DNA of 12,828 bases from Stramonita haemastoma (taxonomy: Eukaryota > Mollusca > Gastropoda > Neogastropoda > Muricidae). The position numbers were made by a program, and so were the translations under genes. The stretch covers positions 40,777,049 through 40,789,876 of the forward strand of contig CM060323.1 of NCBI GenBank assembly GCA_030674155.1, written 5' to 3'. A model generated the notes under the pieces. That model saw only the letters and a list, made by a program, of their open reading frames with translations, made no database searches and had not been told where the DNA came from. Shown here in pieces: positions 1-7,440 of this stretch. Each line of letters starts with the position of its first letter. Within the stretch, counting starts at the first letter, position 1.

Positions 1-21
1 TGCCCTCCTCCTTCCTCTGTC

Positions 22-254
22 TCACACCCCAGAAGAAGGGGGTGGCATGGTCAGGAGATCGGCAGTCTCCCTAAAGAGAGCCCGGGCCTCTTTCACTTTC
101 TCGGCTTTCCTGGCCATCTCCCGTTGTGCAGCCTCCATTCGGTAGTCTAAAACCTGCTATTTTCTTTTGTAAATTTAGAATTTCTGTTGACAAAGCAATC
201 TTGGTTTGTGGGGTAGCTGTTTCCTTCCGTGGGTTGGAAGAAATATTGCCTCAA
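22..254 (-). pseudogene. Decayed tandem copy of the small ORF at 344-613
   Basis: Read on the minus strand, this stretch matches the intact frame at 344-613. An N-terminal piece reads STEILNLQKKIAGF, aligning with LAEILDLERKIACV of the intact copy. After that the match continues one frame over (MEAAQREMARKAEKVKEAR beside MEAAGQERARECEKVQQIC). A one-base insertion near 150-155 explains the switch. The position matching the ATG (252-254) reads TTG, so the start is lost. The copy stops at 22-24, close to the equivalent stop of the intact copy but in a different local frame. Homology extends upstream into the leader (about 255-285 matches about 615-640). I infer a dead duplicate; an alternative is an exon of a repeat-containing gene. 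The product is not recognised. Confidence 0.6.
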
Positions 255-343
255 AGCCACTCAGTTTCTCCTTATCCTACTTTGTTTCCTACCCCCCAAA
301 AAGGGTGGTGTGGCACTCCCTCAGTTTTCTCCTCCTCCTTCTC
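255..343 (-). repeat. Junction of the tandem duplication with a third 3'-end copy
   Basis: This links the two ORF copies. On the minus strand, the segment at about 285-325 reads GTGCCACACCACCC followed by a T and G run and a TAGG. The ends of both ORF copies have the same shape (GTGCCATCCCCTCCTTCTGG in the intact copy, ATGCCACCCCCTTCTTCTGG in the decayed one). So the 3' end of the unit exists three times at about 20-55, 285-325 and 335-373, while the main body exists twice. The part at 262-285 matches the leader of the intact copy. Confidence 0.5.
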
Positions 344-613
344 CTAACCCCAGAAGGAGGGGATGGCACCGTTAGGAGGTGTTGTGGTCTGGGCAAGGAG
401 GGAGCAGATCTGCTGGACTTTTTCACACTCCCTGGCCCTCTCCTGTCCAGCAGCCTCCATTTCTTGGTCTACACAGGCTATTTTTCTTTCCAGATCTAGA
501 ATTTCTGCTAATAAAGCGGCACTGGCTGGATTCAGGTTTGGTGGCATGGTGGCTTGTCCCTGCGTGATGCTATCACTATCAGTCTGAGCGTTAGAAGAAG
601 TATTGTTGCTCAT
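344..613 (-). CDS. Hypothetical 89-residue protein with predicted coiled coil
   Basis: This is an open frame from ATG at 611-613 to TAG at 344-346. It is the only frame in the window with ordinary composition plus a homologous copy nearby. Residues 1-30 are Ser/Thr/Asn/Gln/Pro-rich and probably disordered. Residues about 31-70 are rich in Ala, Glu, Leu, Ile and Arg with heptad-like spacing (ILDLERKIACVDQEMEAA), which suggests a helical coiled coil. The C-terminus is Pro/Gly with an aromatic pair near the end. No signal peptide, membrane segment or catalytic motif is visible, and I do not recognise the family. It could be the start of a retroelement gag-like protein, an exon of a host gene, or a spurious frame. 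The duplication at 22-254 argues that the segment was once a unit but does not prove that it is coding. Confidence 0.4.
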   Translation of the reverse strand: MSNNTSSNAQTDSDSITQGQATMPPNLNPASAALLAEILDLERKIACVDQEMEAAGQERARECEKVQQICSLLAQTTTPPNGAIPSFWG

Positions 614-965
614 GTTGTTTGTCCTTGTCTAACTTTGAATAAGAGTTCAGTTGATGTGGGTTATAACTTCACCTGTTTGTTTGTTTTAGTCGAATTATAG
701 TCCTTTCCAGATTAATTTCTCCGATATCAGGACTGCAGTCAGATGCCAGAAAGTCGGAGGAGGGTCCCACGCACAAGTTCTCCCACTTCAGCACCTCGGG
801 CCACCCCAAAAATCTTACAATTCTAGAAGCAACGTCATGAGATGAAACTTGCTCTTAAAACTTCACCTGATTTGGGGAGAGGGTTTTATAGAGAGGATTG
901 CCCACACCCCTCCATTTTTCCCTTACACCACATGACTTGAGCACATAGACCATTCCTTGTCATTG
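614..965. other. Leader region upstream of the minus-strand ORF
   Basis: This is ordinary-complexity sequence without its own gene. On the minus strand it would be the promoter and leader of the 344-613 frame. The 11-mer AACTTCACCTG (plus strand) occurs twice, at 665-675 and 859-869. A TATAAAA lies at 884-890 on the minus strand. The stretch at about 755-800 contains, on the minus strand, TGCTGAAGTGGGA, which weakly resembles a tRNA-Leu-type primer binding site. A retrotransposon LTR and leader is possible but not shown. Confidence 0.35.
884..890 (-). promoter_or_regulatory. Possible TATA box
   Basis: The minus strand reads CTCTATAAAACCC here, a canonical TATAAAA about 270 bases upstream of the minus-strand ATG at 613. 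It would fit a Pol II promoter for the small ORF or an LTR promoter. A lone TATA-like heptamer is weak evidence. Confidence 0.25.
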
Positions 966-978
966 GTTTGTTGAAGAG

Positions 979-1580
979 GCACACAGACACACAACACACA
1001 CACACACATTCAGAGAGGCACACACACTCACATAGGAACACAGACACAGATGCACAGACACACACACACATTCAGAGAGGCACACACACTCACATAGGAA
1101 CACAGAGACAGATGCACAGACACACACACACATTCAGAGAGGCACACACACTCACATAGGAACACAGACACAGACACACAACACACACACACACAATCAG
1201 AGAGGCACACACTCACATAGGAACACAGACACAGACACACAACACACACACACCATTCAGAGAGGCACACACACTCACATAGGAACACAGACACAGACAC
1301 ACAACACACACACACATTCAGAGAGGCACACACACTCACATAGGAACACACACAAACACAGACGCACAAACACACACACACATTCAGAGAGGCACACACA
1401 CTCACATAGGAACACACACAGACACAGACGCACAGACACACACACACACATTCAGAGAGGCACACACACTCACATAGGAACACAGACACAGACGCACAGA
1501 CACACACACACATTCAGAGAGGCACACACACTCACATAGGGACACACAGAGACACAGACGCACAGACACACACACACACA
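979..1580. repeat. Minisatellite: nine units of about 62 bp on a CA core
   Basis: The marker TTCAGAGAGGCACACAC starts at 1009, 1071, 1133, 1196 (first base changed), 1256, 1317, 1383, 1451 and 1513, giving spacings of 62, 62, 63, 60, 61, 66, 68 and 62. Each unit is a marker, then ACTCACATAGGAACACAGAC, then a variable CA/GACA stretch. Length differences come from the CA part, as expected from slippage nested in a larger tandem array. Units at 1009-1195 carry GATGCACAG, and those after 1350 carry GACGCACAG. An open frame on the minus strand (1028-1513) is a by-product of the repeat. Confidence 0.9.
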
Positions 1581-1744
1581 CTACACACACACACACACAC
1601 GCACCTACCTACCTACACAAACACAAACACACAACACACACACACACACAAAACAACACACACACACACACACTACACACGCACACGCGCAACACATGCA
1701 CGCACGCACACTACACACATACACAAACACAAACACACACACAC

Positions 1745-1781
<37 letters not shown>
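1581..1781. repeat. CA-rich microsatellite tract
   Basis: Imperfect (CA)n with short interruptions (CTAC, ACAAAC, GCACGCAC). The purest run is about 1743-1780. It continues directly from the minisatellite and probably gave rise to its CA core. Confidence 0.9.
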
Positions 1782-2035
1782 TACACTGATACAGAACAGA
1801 AGAAACAGAGCACTCCCACACTGCACACATGAATAAATACACGAGACAAGATCCTCAGTAGGATTACACACGCCTGGTTTAGCCTACACACCACAGTTCA
1901 CTGTCATAATGACCGTCCCTGCACTATAGCCTACTAGGCCTACTGATCTACTAGTAACTTAGTAACTTGTCTAGTCATCCTCTTCCTCACACACTAAGGT
2001 TAACGACATGTTTAGCACGCACACTATGATTGTGT
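1782..2035. other. Ordinary sequence, no feature recognised
   Basis: Unique-looking sequence of about 250 bases. The only visible structure is a short internal redundancy around 1925-1970 (CTACTAGG, CTACTAGT and two ACTTAGTAACTT-like pieces). No credible coding frame. Confidence 0.5.
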
Positions 2036-2048
2036 CACAGACCTATGG

Positions 2049-2130
2049 TCCTTTTTTTATTTTTATTTTTATTTTTCTGGTTGTCAAGTCTTGGGGGTGT
2101 CCCCTCTCCCCACCTCAAGGTCGCCAGACT
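2049..2130 (-). mobile_element. Possible retroposon 3' end with A-rich tail
   Basis: On the minus strand, a 50-base body (about 2082-2130) ends in ACAACCAG and runs into AAAAATAAAAATAAAAATAAA (given here as a repeat of AAAAAT) at about 2050-2078. This pattern is typical of a non-LTR retroposon 3' end. The upstream part is replaced by the GATA array, so the family cannot be named. Confidence 0.3.
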
Positions 2131-2178
2131 AGGATGAATAGATAGGTAAATAGATAGATGGATAATAGATAGATAGAT

Positions 2179-2246
<68 letters not shown>

Positions 2247-2288
2247 CTAGATGGGTAAGTTGGTAGGGAGATAGAAAGATAGACAAAC

Positions 2289-2331
<43 letters not shown>

Positions 2332-2474
2332 AGATAGAAGATAGAATAGATAGATAGATAATAGATCTAGATAGGTAGGTAGGTAGGTAGATAGAAAGAT
2401 AGACAAACAGATAGATGATAGAAAAAGATAGATAGATGATAAACAGACGACAGACAGACAGACAGACAGACAGA

Positions 2475-2506
<32 letters not shown>

Positions 2507-2590
2507 AAATAGATAGATAGATAGATAGATAGTAGATAGATAGATAGATAGATAGTGAGGGGATATGGATGGATGGATGGGATGGATGGA
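2131..2590. repeat. Compound GATA / ACAG / GGAT microsatellite
   Basis: Long (GATA)n runs at about 2150-2245, 2289-2365 and 2475-2555, with (ACAG)n at about 2443-2472 and (GGAT)n at 2565-2590. A non-simple stretch around 2241-2296 recurs at 2361-2416 (ATAGATCTAGAT, then ATAGAAAGATAGACAAACAG) at a spacing of exactly 120 bases, so part of the array was duplicated as a block. Confidence 0.95.
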
Positions 2591-2621
2591 ACAGCTAATT
2601 TTTTCTATACAGTTTTTTTCC

Positions 2622-3105
2622 CTGTTTTTCTTCGGCTACAGTCCAAGGTTGACCCATGGTGGTTTTTTTTGCGATAGGCCTAGGCCACGTGCGACCGTTA
2701 TTTCCCCCCCCCCCCCCCCCCCAAGCCCCCCCCCCCCCTACACGTGATGGTAGCCGCCTCATAATCCCCGCTTCGGGGAATGTTTGTTATCTAGTTGATT
2801 GGCCCCCAGAATTTCCCGTGTATTTTATAAATTATGTTCATTTTTTCTGTAACCCGGGCGAATGACTGACAGAATTACAGAAATTTCAACGTGTATGGTG
2901 ATCTTCTATAGTGTATACACACGACAGAACCGAAGGGAATGAAGGCACTGGCGGGCTGCACTTGACTTGACCGGGGAGATCGTACAAAAAACAAAAATCC
3001 CTCCCCTTATGGGATTCACCAGACAACCCGCGAGTTTTCAAACCCACACTTCATAGACCCAGGGGTTTAAGTCGAACACTCTTAACCCTGCGGCAATTCT
3101 AGCGT
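2622..3105 (-). mobile_element. Near full-length tRNA-headed SINE
   Basis: The tRNA-like head lies at about 3030-3100 on the minus strand. An A-box-like GGGTTAAGAGT is at 3078-3088 and a B-box-like GGTTTGAAAAC at 3034-3044 (compare GGTTCGANNCC). Downstream come GATCTCCCCGGTCAAG, then GTGTGTATACAC, then ACACGTTGAAAT, then the hairpin TCCCCGAAGCGGGGA (2765-2779) and GGCGGCTACC. The last block matches the plus-strand SINE tail at 11175-11200. From memory this order is that of an abundant mollusc SINE family. The tail continues past two long C runs (2704-2738, G runs in the element) with AACGGTCGCACGTGG and ends near GCCGAAGAAAAAC. Copies are decayed; no protein is coded. Confidence 0.75.
2704..2738. 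repeat. Two C homopolymers inside the SINE tail
   Basis: Nineteen C, then AAG, then thirteen C. SINE-like sequence lies on both sides, so the run sits within the element, probably grown from its short G-rich stretch or inflated by sequencing error. Confidence 0.8.
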
Positions 3106-3239
3106 CTGTCTTTTACAACAAATACATAACAACACCTTCTTATCTTGATAACAATAACAAACGATTTAAACTAGAATAATGTCGTCGTATAGGGAGGGAT
3201 AAAAAAAAAAAGGGACTTTAGTTTACAATATAGTCGTAC
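3106..3239. other. AT-rich ordinary sequence
   Basis: AT-rich sequence with several AACA and ATAACAA steps and an A run near 3201. No gene or element recognised. Confidence 0.4.
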
Positions 3240-3383
3240 CTACACACTCCTCGATCTCGAGCCTCCTCAACCTCCCCTCCCTCCCTCCTCCCCCTTTTTT
3301 TTCCCTGACCTCCCTCCCCTTCCCTACTCTCCCTCTGCCCCCCCCCCCCCCCCCCCCCCCACCACCACCACCTTCCTCCGCCT
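3240..3383. repeat. Polypyrimidine tract with C homopolymer
   Basis: Almost pure C/T on the plus strand (CCTCCCTCC-type), with 23 C at 3338-3360 followed by (ACC)n. The minus-strand Gly/Trp/Glu-rich frame across it is a low-complexity shadow. Confidence 0.85.
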
Positions 3384-3651
3384 TCTATTCCCCCAGGATT
3401 TGCCATTGGAGTTTTTTCGACAATGGGTTTTTTGCGGCATCACATGATTGTGTAGTGGTGGTCTTCATGCGAAGACAACACTGTTTTTGCTTTTGTGGGG
3501 CTCCCAAACTAATGTCAGACTTATATTTGGGGGATACGTTAACGCCTGTAGATGATTTTAAACGGGTACCAAATGGGAACATGCTACAAAATTATATATT
3601 ATATATATACACGGAGGGACACAACGTTTACTGCGACGAGGGGGTCAGCTG
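3384..3651. other. Ordinary sequence, no gene recognised
   Basis: Normal-complexity DNA. Short frames exist on both strands (for example 3455-3652 plus, 65 residues) but have no motif, no paired exon signals and no recognisable family. A (TA)n stretch lies at about 3592-3610. Confidence 0.4.
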
Positions 3652-3696
3652 AGAAGAGAGAGAGAGAGAGAAAAAGAGAAGAGAGAGAGAGAGAGA
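3652..3696. repeat. GA microsatellite
   Basis: (GA)n with AAAAAG interruptions. A very similar GA tract recurs at 3856-3892 on the other side of a short unique segment. Confidence 0.9.
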
Positions 3697-3844
3697 ACAC
3701 TGAACACTGAAATGATTTAAGTACATTGACCTTGGACCACAAACATTGGCTGGGCTTGGGTGTACCCAAAACTTCTTCCATATCATTTATGAAGCAAATG
3801 CACAAATAAAAAATATTTATCACTGATGAAAAAAAAAAAAAAAA
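3697..3844 (+). mobile_element. Possible retroposed transcript 3' end
   Basis: AATAAA at 3805-3810 is followed 18 bases later by 16 A (3829-3844), the layout of a polyadenylated RNA copied into DNA. The 100 bases before it have ordinary composition. No source family is recognised and GA repeats cut off both sides. A chance A run is also possible. Confidence 0.25.
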
Positions 3845-3855
3845 CAACACTTTAC

Positions 3856-3892
3856 GAGAGAAGAGAGAAGAGAAGAGAGAGAGAGAGAGAGG
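3856..3892. repeat. GA microsatellite
   Basis: (GA)n with AGAAG interruptions, resembling the tract at 3652-3696. Confidence 0.9.
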
Positions 3893-3893
3893 C

Positions 3894-4096
3894 ACATTCT
3901 ACACACATACCCACACGTACGCATAGTCACGTGCGCCACGTGCACGCGTGCATACACACACTACATATGCTCGCTTGCACGCACGTACACACGCACGCAC
4001 ACACATACACACACACGCTCAACCGCTTGCACGCACGCAAAACACGGACGCACGCACGGAACGAACGCACGGGCCACGCACGCACACACACACACA
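3894..4096. repeat. Alternating CA/CG tract, CpG-rich
   Basis: Alternating purine-pyrimidine sequence with many ACGCACGC, CACGTGC and GTGCACGCGTGCA steps. It is the most CpG-dense stretch of the window and is prone to Z-DNA. Confidence 0.85.
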
Positions 4097-4145
4097 ATTC
4101 AAGATTCAAGATTTAATTCGCCTATAACCCCTCTTGGCAGGAGGA
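4097..4145 (-). mobile_element. Probable LINE 3' tail
   Basis: On the minus strand the sequence runs GGCGAATTAAATCTTGAATC and ends in tandem TTGAATC-type heptamers. From memory, non-LTR elements in molluscs often end in such heptamer tails. Only the last 50 bases are recognisable. Confidence 0.35.
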
Positions 4146-4212
4146 TTTTAATTAACAAAATCAACTGAAAAATAAAACTTGATTAACTGTAAAAGTTTTA
4201 CAACACTGTATT
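4146..4212. other. AT-rich spacer
   Basis: AT-rich sequence with AATTAACAAAATCAAC; nothing recognised. Confidence 0.3.
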
Positions 4213-4294
4213 GTCACACCACACCACACACACCACACACACACCACTCACAACCACCCAAACACCCCCCCCCCCCCCCCCCACAAAACAACCA

Positions 4295-4338
<44 letters not shown>

Positions 4339-4450
4339 CCCCACACAAACCCCACCCCAACCCCAACCCAAAAAAAACCCAAAAACAAATCCCAAGAAGA
4401 CAAAAAGAAAAAAACCCAACACACATCCCCAACCACCAAAGAACCCCAAA
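4213..4450. repeat. C/A-only low-complexity block with 40-base C run
   Basis: CACA and ACCAC repeats pass into C18 (4265-4282), C40 (4297-4336) and then CCCAACCCC/AAAAACCC. The plus strand has almost no G or T. Proline-rich frames here are shadows. Confidence 0.9.
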
Positions 4451-4675
4451 ACAGGTAGGTTTCAACATCATAAGGCAGGCAGGGAAAAGGAAGGCACACC
4501 AACCTTCCCAGAAATGACTCTAAGCGGGGAAAATGCACCCAAAAGGACCTCTTCATCAGTGTCTTTTGCACTGGCTATACGCCCCCTGCCCCCGGGTTTT
4601 TTTCATTCAGGGAAAGGAAGGGAAGCCGTAGAAAAAAAAAAAGAAGGAAAAATTATACCGTTTAGTAGTTGGGGT
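4451..4675. other. Ordinary sequence island
   Basis: Normal-complexity island between a C/A block and a G/T block. No gene, RNA or repeat recognised. Confidence 0.4.
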
Positions 4676-5065
4676 TTTGGTAAGACTTTTGGGGGGTTTC
4701 AGGGGGTTTTTTTTGGGGTTTTTGTGTTGTGTGGGGGGGGGGGGGGTTTTGGGGGGGGTTTTGGGGGGGGGGGAGGGGGGGGGGGGGGGGGGGTTTGTGG
4801 TGGGGTGTGTGGGGGGGGGGGGGGGTGGGGGGGTGTTGGGGGGGGGGGTTGGTTGGTGTGGGGGGGTGTGGTGGGGGTGTTGGTAGGGGGGGGTTTTGGG
4901 GGTTGGTGTGTGATTTGGGGGGGTGGTGGTGGGTTGGTTGGGTGGTTGGGGGGGGGGTGGGGGGGGTGGAGGTTTTTTTTGTGGGGGGGAGGGGGGTAAT
5001 GGGGGGTGGGTTGGTGTGGTGGTGGGGGGGGTGTGGGTGGTGGGGTGAGGGGTGGGTTGGGGGCG
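4676..5065. repeat. G/T-only low-complexity block
   Basis: About 390 bases of almost only G and T, with many runs of 6-18 G separated by T or TGTG. It has strong G-quadruplex potential on the plus strand. Its bias is the complement of the block at 4213-4450. Gly/Val/Trp and Pro/Thr/His frames across it are not genes. Confidence 0.9.
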
Positions 5066-5518
5066 TGCTCATGCGTGCATGCGTGGGGTAATGCGTAAGT
5101 GTAGTGTAGTGTAGGAAGAGGCAAGGCAAGGAGTGTGTGAGTGCAGTGCCCTGCATGGGCGTCAGTCAAAATGCATGGCATTGCAGGCAGTGAAAAGTAG
5201 TGAATGGTGTATGTAGGGGTTTGAGGAGGAGTGTTGGGGAGATTTAGTGAGTGTATGAGTTAGTGATGAGTGATTTAGTGGAGTGTATGTAGTAGTGAGT
5301 GAGTGTTTGTGAGTTTAAAATTTGTGAGTGGGGGTGTAAAAGCATTTAGTTTGTAGGTTTTTTTGCATGCAGGGGTTTTTGTGGGTGTATTGTATTGAAA
5401 AGCATGCATGCATTGTGGGGGAGTGATTGTGTGTAGTGTAGTTTAGTGAGTGAGGGGTAGTGTATGTAGTGTAGTGAGTTAGTGTATGTAGGGAGGGGGA
5501 AGTGAAAAAGGAGGTTGA
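5066..5518. repeat. Degenerate GTGAGT / GTAGTGTA repeats
   Basis: G/T/A-rich sequence with many imperfect GTGAGTGA, GTAGTGTAGTG and GCATGCATG pieces, plausibly a decayed tandem repeat. C is nearly absent from the plus strand after 5180. Confidence 0.7.
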
Positions 5519-5530
5519 AGACGGGGGGAA

Positions 5531-5590
5531 AAGACAGAGACACAGAAGACACAGAGACACAACAAGACAGACAGACAGAAAGACAGACGA
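5531..5590. repeat. AGAC-rich microsatellite
   Basis: (ACAGAG)n and (GACA)n repeats, compositionally like the tract at 8880-9075. Confidence 0.85.
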
Positions 5591-6068
5591 CCCCACAGAC
5601 AAAAAAGAGAACAGAGAAGCGAGCTCCGTGCAGAGTGTAAACCTTGCATTTTATGAATGGTAGGTGAAGTGCGTTTGGCTGGCCCCAGGGGGGGTTCTGG
5701 CTGGCTTGGCTGGGGTTTTGGGAAAAGGAAGGATATTAGGAGGAGGGTATAGGATGAAGAAGGAACCAAACATGTATCAAACCCCTCCTTTTTTCAAAGC
5801 TGGTGGGGAAGAATGATGGCTTTTTTCAAAAGCATACGCACGGGGGGGGGGGGTAAAAAAAAAAAATAGGTTATCCATATCCTCGATAAAAAAAAAAAGT
5901 AAAAATCATCACAGGTGTTATTAGTGAAAACAGACATGGTTACCTTTCTCGTGAAAACAAAAAAAACCCAAAAAACATCAATGGCTAAGGGAAACATGGT
6001 GATTTTAAATTTCATGACATTTGTTTTCTGAAAATTTTGGGTTGTTGTTCGGGGTACAGAAATTTTTT
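5591..6068. other. Ordinary sequence with homopolymers, no gene
   Basis: Two unique-looking pieces (5591-5840 and 5880-6068) separated by 12 G (5842-5853) and A runs. A GGCTGG/GGCTTGG cluster lies near 5679-5715. No coding frame with credible composition, no RNA gene. Confidence 0.4.
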
Positions 6069-6405
6069 TATGGAAAACTCCCCCCCCCCCCCCCCCCCCC
6101 CCCCCCCACCCCCCCAAAATTTTAAATTAAAATTTAAAAAAAACCACACACACAAAAAAAAAAACCCATTCACATCTCCAAAATGAAATCAACAAAAAAA
6201 AACAACAACAAAATACCCCCAAAAAACCCAAAAAAAAGCCACCCCTTTCCCCCCCCCCCCCATTCCCCCCCCCCCCCCCCCCCAATAACCCCCCCCCAAC
6301 CCCCCCCCAAAAACCCCCCCCCCCCCACCAACAAAAAAACAAACAAAAAACCCCCACAAAACCCACCAACATAATCATTCTTAAAAAACCCATTCAAACC
6401 CGTTT
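6069..6405. repeat. C/A low-complexity block
   Basis: Starts with C28 (6080-6107) and continues as A- and C-homopolymer mosaic (CCCCCAAAAAACCC). Pro/Lys and, on the other strand, Gly/Phe frames are shadows. Confidence 0.9.
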
Positions 6406-6590
6406 CGTTTCAACAACGACAAAAAAAAAAAAAAAAAAACTTCAATTTTGTTCACCAACAATCTCGGGGGGCAGTCATGTCCTCCCCCCCCCTCCCCCCT
6501 CCCTTCCCCCCCCCCCCTTTCCCCCTTCTTCACACGAAAAAACTACGAAACTGTAAAGATAACATTAAATTTGAAGAATCATGGGGGCTG
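6406..6590. other. Homopolymer-rich mixed sequence
   Basis: A 19-base A run at about 6421-6439, a C/T-rich run at 6482-6532 and short ordinary pieces. No gene seen. Confidence 0.4.
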
Positions 6591-6875
6591 ATATTGCTTT
6601 TTAACCCTTTCGAAATTTTTCCAATTTTTTTTTTTAAAAAAATTTTTTAAGGGGGGGGAAAACCGGGGTTTTTTTTTTTGGGCCTACCCTTTTTTTTTTT
6701 TTTTTTGTTTTTTTTTTTTTTTTAAAATTTTTGATGGGGAATTACACGGGAAAAAACCAAAAATTAAAACCTCATTTGGGCCCAAGGGGGGGGGGGGGGG
6801 GGGGGGGTCGTCGGGGGCCCCCGAAAAGGGGGCTTTTTGAGATGTGGTTTTTTAAAAGATAAGGTTTTTTAGTTA
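6591..6875. other. Homopolymer staircase, doubtful consensus
   Basis: Successive homopolymers of every base: runs of T, A, T, G, A, C, G, T and so on, with G22 at 6786-6807. This looks like low-quality sequence rather than a biological repeat. Confidence 0.6.
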
Positions 6876-6909
6876 AAAAGAAGAGGGAGAGCGGGTGTTG
6901 GGGGTTGGG

Positions 6910-6966
6910 GGAGAGAGAGAGAGAGAGAAGAGGAGAGAGAGAGAAGAAGAGAGAGAAGAGAGAAGA
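6910..6966. repeat. GA microsatellite
   Basis: (GA)n with AAG interruptions, followed directly by an AC-rich tract. Confidence 0.9.
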
Positions 6967-7080
6967 CGCAACACACGCAAAACGCACCCCACACAAAACC
7001 CAAAAAAACCCACCACACAAAACACAAACACAACACACACACCCCAAACACACACACACACACCCACACACACACACACA
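6967..7080. repeat. AC-rich microsatellite
   Basis: ACACAAAACCC-type sequence passing into cleaner (CA)n at 7037-7080. Confidence 0.9.
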
Positions 7081-7265
7081 ATGATTGCTCCCAAGTAATA
7101 CAGTTTGGATCATGTTCGATCTACACATAAATTACTTTTCGTCTATACACTGTAACACTAATGATTTTTTGTTACGGTCCAAAAGGCAAATTGTAATTCC
7201 TGCGCACCGCGGCGTGGGGTGTTTTTTTTTTAAAAAATTTTTTCTTTTTTTTATCTTTATTCGGG
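7081..7265. other. Ordinary sequence island
   Basis: About 180 bases of normal complexity with a T/A homopolymer patch at 7221-7255. No gene or element recognised. Confidence 0.4.
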
Positions 7266-7440
7266 AAAAGGAAAAGGTGTGTGTGTTTTGGGGTGTTTGT
7301 GTGTGTGTGTGTGTTTTTTTGGGGTGTGTGGGGGTGGTGGGGGTGTTGTGTTTTATGAGTGTGAGTGTGTGTGTGAAGCGTGTACAGTTGTGTGAGAATG
7401 TGTGCAAATTTGGGTGTGTGTGTTTGTTTTTTTTTTTTTT
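7266..7440. repeat. GT-rich microsatellite
   Basis: (GT)n with GGGG and T-run interruptions, ending in a T run at 7428-7441. Confidence 0.85.

Noticed and set aside
1028..1513. 161-residue minus-strand frame rich in Cys, Val and Ser
   Set aside because: It is the CA minisatellite read in one frame; its periodicity equals the DNA unit and it has no other sign of coding.
979..1580. CRISPR-like array because of regular spacing of about 62 bases
   Set aside because: The intervals are not unique spacers but CA variants of one unit, and the context is eukaryotic.
2035..2406. 123-residue Leu/Ser/Ile/Tyr frame that looks membrane-like
   Set aside because: It is GATA repeat DNA read on the minus strand; the hydrophobic pattern comes from the tetranucleotide.
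3455..3652. 65-residue frame with normal-looking composition
   Set aside because: No recognisable motif, no homologous copy in the window and no splice or promoter context; expected by chance in 260 bases of ordinary sequence.
4211..4999. 262-residue frame, Pro-rich then Gly-rich
   Set aside because: It crosses a C/A block, an unrelated island and a G/T block; stop codons are rare only because of base bias.
4676..5065. Telomeric repeat array (G/T-rich)
   Set aside because: No regular TTAGGG or similar unit; G-run lengths are irregular.
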